A stretch of DNA of 6,254 nucleotides from positions 1 through 6,254 of the forward strand of contig SABF01000094.1 of NCBI GenBank assembly GCA_009929095.1. Reading direction: 5' to 3'. The translations under genes and the position numbers were made by a program. The notes below the pieces were generated by a model, which had not been told where the DNA came from, ran no database searches, and saw nothing but the letters and a program-made list of their open reading frames with translations. The stretch comes from Erysipelotrichia bacterium (GTDB lineage Bacteria > Bacillota_I > Bacilli_A > Erysipelotrichales > Erysipelotrichaceae). Numbering within the stretch: the first letter of the stretch is position 1; every line of letters begins with the position of its first letter. Below are positions 5,865-6,254 of this stretch, piece by piece.

Positions 5865-6254
5865 ATGCAGAGTATTCATGAAATCCTGCAGAAAGCAGTA
5901 GATTCGAGAGCATCCGATATCTTTATTGTTGCCGGTCTGCCAGTATCCATGCGAAAGAATGATCGGATTATTCTGGAAGAAGGAGACATCCTGACTCCAG
6001 AAGATACCAGACATCTGGTTGAAGCAATCTATGATCTGACCAATGGACGGGACATTGAACCGCTGCTGACAGAAGGCGATGATGACTTCTCTTTTGCAGT
6101 TCAAAAGCTTTCCCGTTTCCGAGTCAGTGCGTATAAGCAGAGAGGTTCTCTTTCTGCGGTTATTCGTATCATTTCGTTCATCCTGCCAAATCCGAAGGAA
6201 CTTGGACTGCCGGAACAGATCATTGATCTAGGCAATCAGACCAAGGGCATGATC
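5865..6254 (+). CDS. pilT: PilT/PilU-type ATPase, N-terminal part (truncated by the window edge)
   Basis: The first 130 codons are present and the frame is open at the right edge. This is the N-terminal domain of a secretion or retraction ATPase of the PilT family, which powers type IV pilus retraction or twitching at the cytoplasmic membrane. Landmarks: AVDSRASDIFIVAGLPVSMR (11-30) for the usual 'ASDIHL..G.P...R', GDDDFSFAV (71-79), RFRVSAYKQRG (84-94), AVIRII (98-103), and KELGLP (111-116), which normally sits just before the Walker A P-loop. The loop should begin a few codons past the edge. The usual His after SDI is Phe here. AAGGAG at 5848-5853 is 11 bases from the ATG at 5865; the nearer ATG at 5857 is out of frame and closes after 14 codons. 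PilT is favoured over PilB because the long N-terminal domain of PilB is absent. Confidence 0.92.
   Translation, partial: MQSIHEILQKAVDSRASDIFIVAGLPVSMRKNDRIILEEGDILTPEDTRHLVEAIYDLTNGRDIEPLLTEGDDDFSFAVQKLSRFRVSAYKQRGSLSAVIRIISFILPNPKELGLPEQIIDLGNQTKGMI

Overview
The window looks like Bacillota (Firmicutes) DNA, most likely a gut-type clostridial or erysipelotrichial lineage. The grounds are strong AGGAGG-type ribosome binding sites close to almost every gene, TTG and GTG starts, a likely lipoprotein with a Cys-rich lipobox, a DUF4860-type protein, and small single-span proteins packed between a GspF/PilC-type membrane protein and a PilT-type ATPase. Base composition is moderate by eye and similar throughout. 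No IS element, tRNA, rRNA or CRISPR array was seen. The taxonomy is inference.

Layout: positions 1-72 hold the 5' end of a minus-strand gene for an exported protein, of which only the signal peptide is visible. Positions 73-409 form a divergent intergenic region that must carry the start signals for both directions; only weak promoter candidates can be seen in it. From 410 to the right edge every gene lies on the plus strand with short gaps or overlaps, so it reads as one operon of nine genes: (1) a two-span membrane protein with a degenerate, catalytically dead GGDEF domain, whose last part is displaced into another frame; (2) a TTG-started protein with an N-terminal sigma-70 region-2-like segment, one membrane span and an extracellular Ig-like C-terminus; (3) a predicted lipoprotein with a transglutaminase-like domain and an intact Cys-His-Asp triad; (4) a GspF/PilC/ComGB-family inner-membrane platform protein; (5-8) four small proteins with one N-terminal membrane span each, one DUF4860-like and the others pseudopilin-like, linked by three successive 4-base ATGA overlaps; (9) the first 130 residues of a PilT/PilU-type ATPase, cut by the window edge before its Walker A motif.

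Read together, genes 4-9 are the core of a type IV pilus or pseudopilus-type machine of the kind found in anaerobic Gram-positive bacteria: ATPase, platform protein and filament-like subunits. Genes 1-3 look like dedicated accessories: a c-di-GMP-like or protein-interaction module at the membrane, a transmembrane protein joining a transcription-factor-like domain to an outside sensor domain, and a surface enzyme that could crosslink or process filament subunits. The most noteworthy points are the membrane-tethered sigma-like protein, the frameshift in the GGDEF gene, the transglutaminase inside a pilus operon, and the near absence of canonical prepilin cleavage sites among the small subunits.
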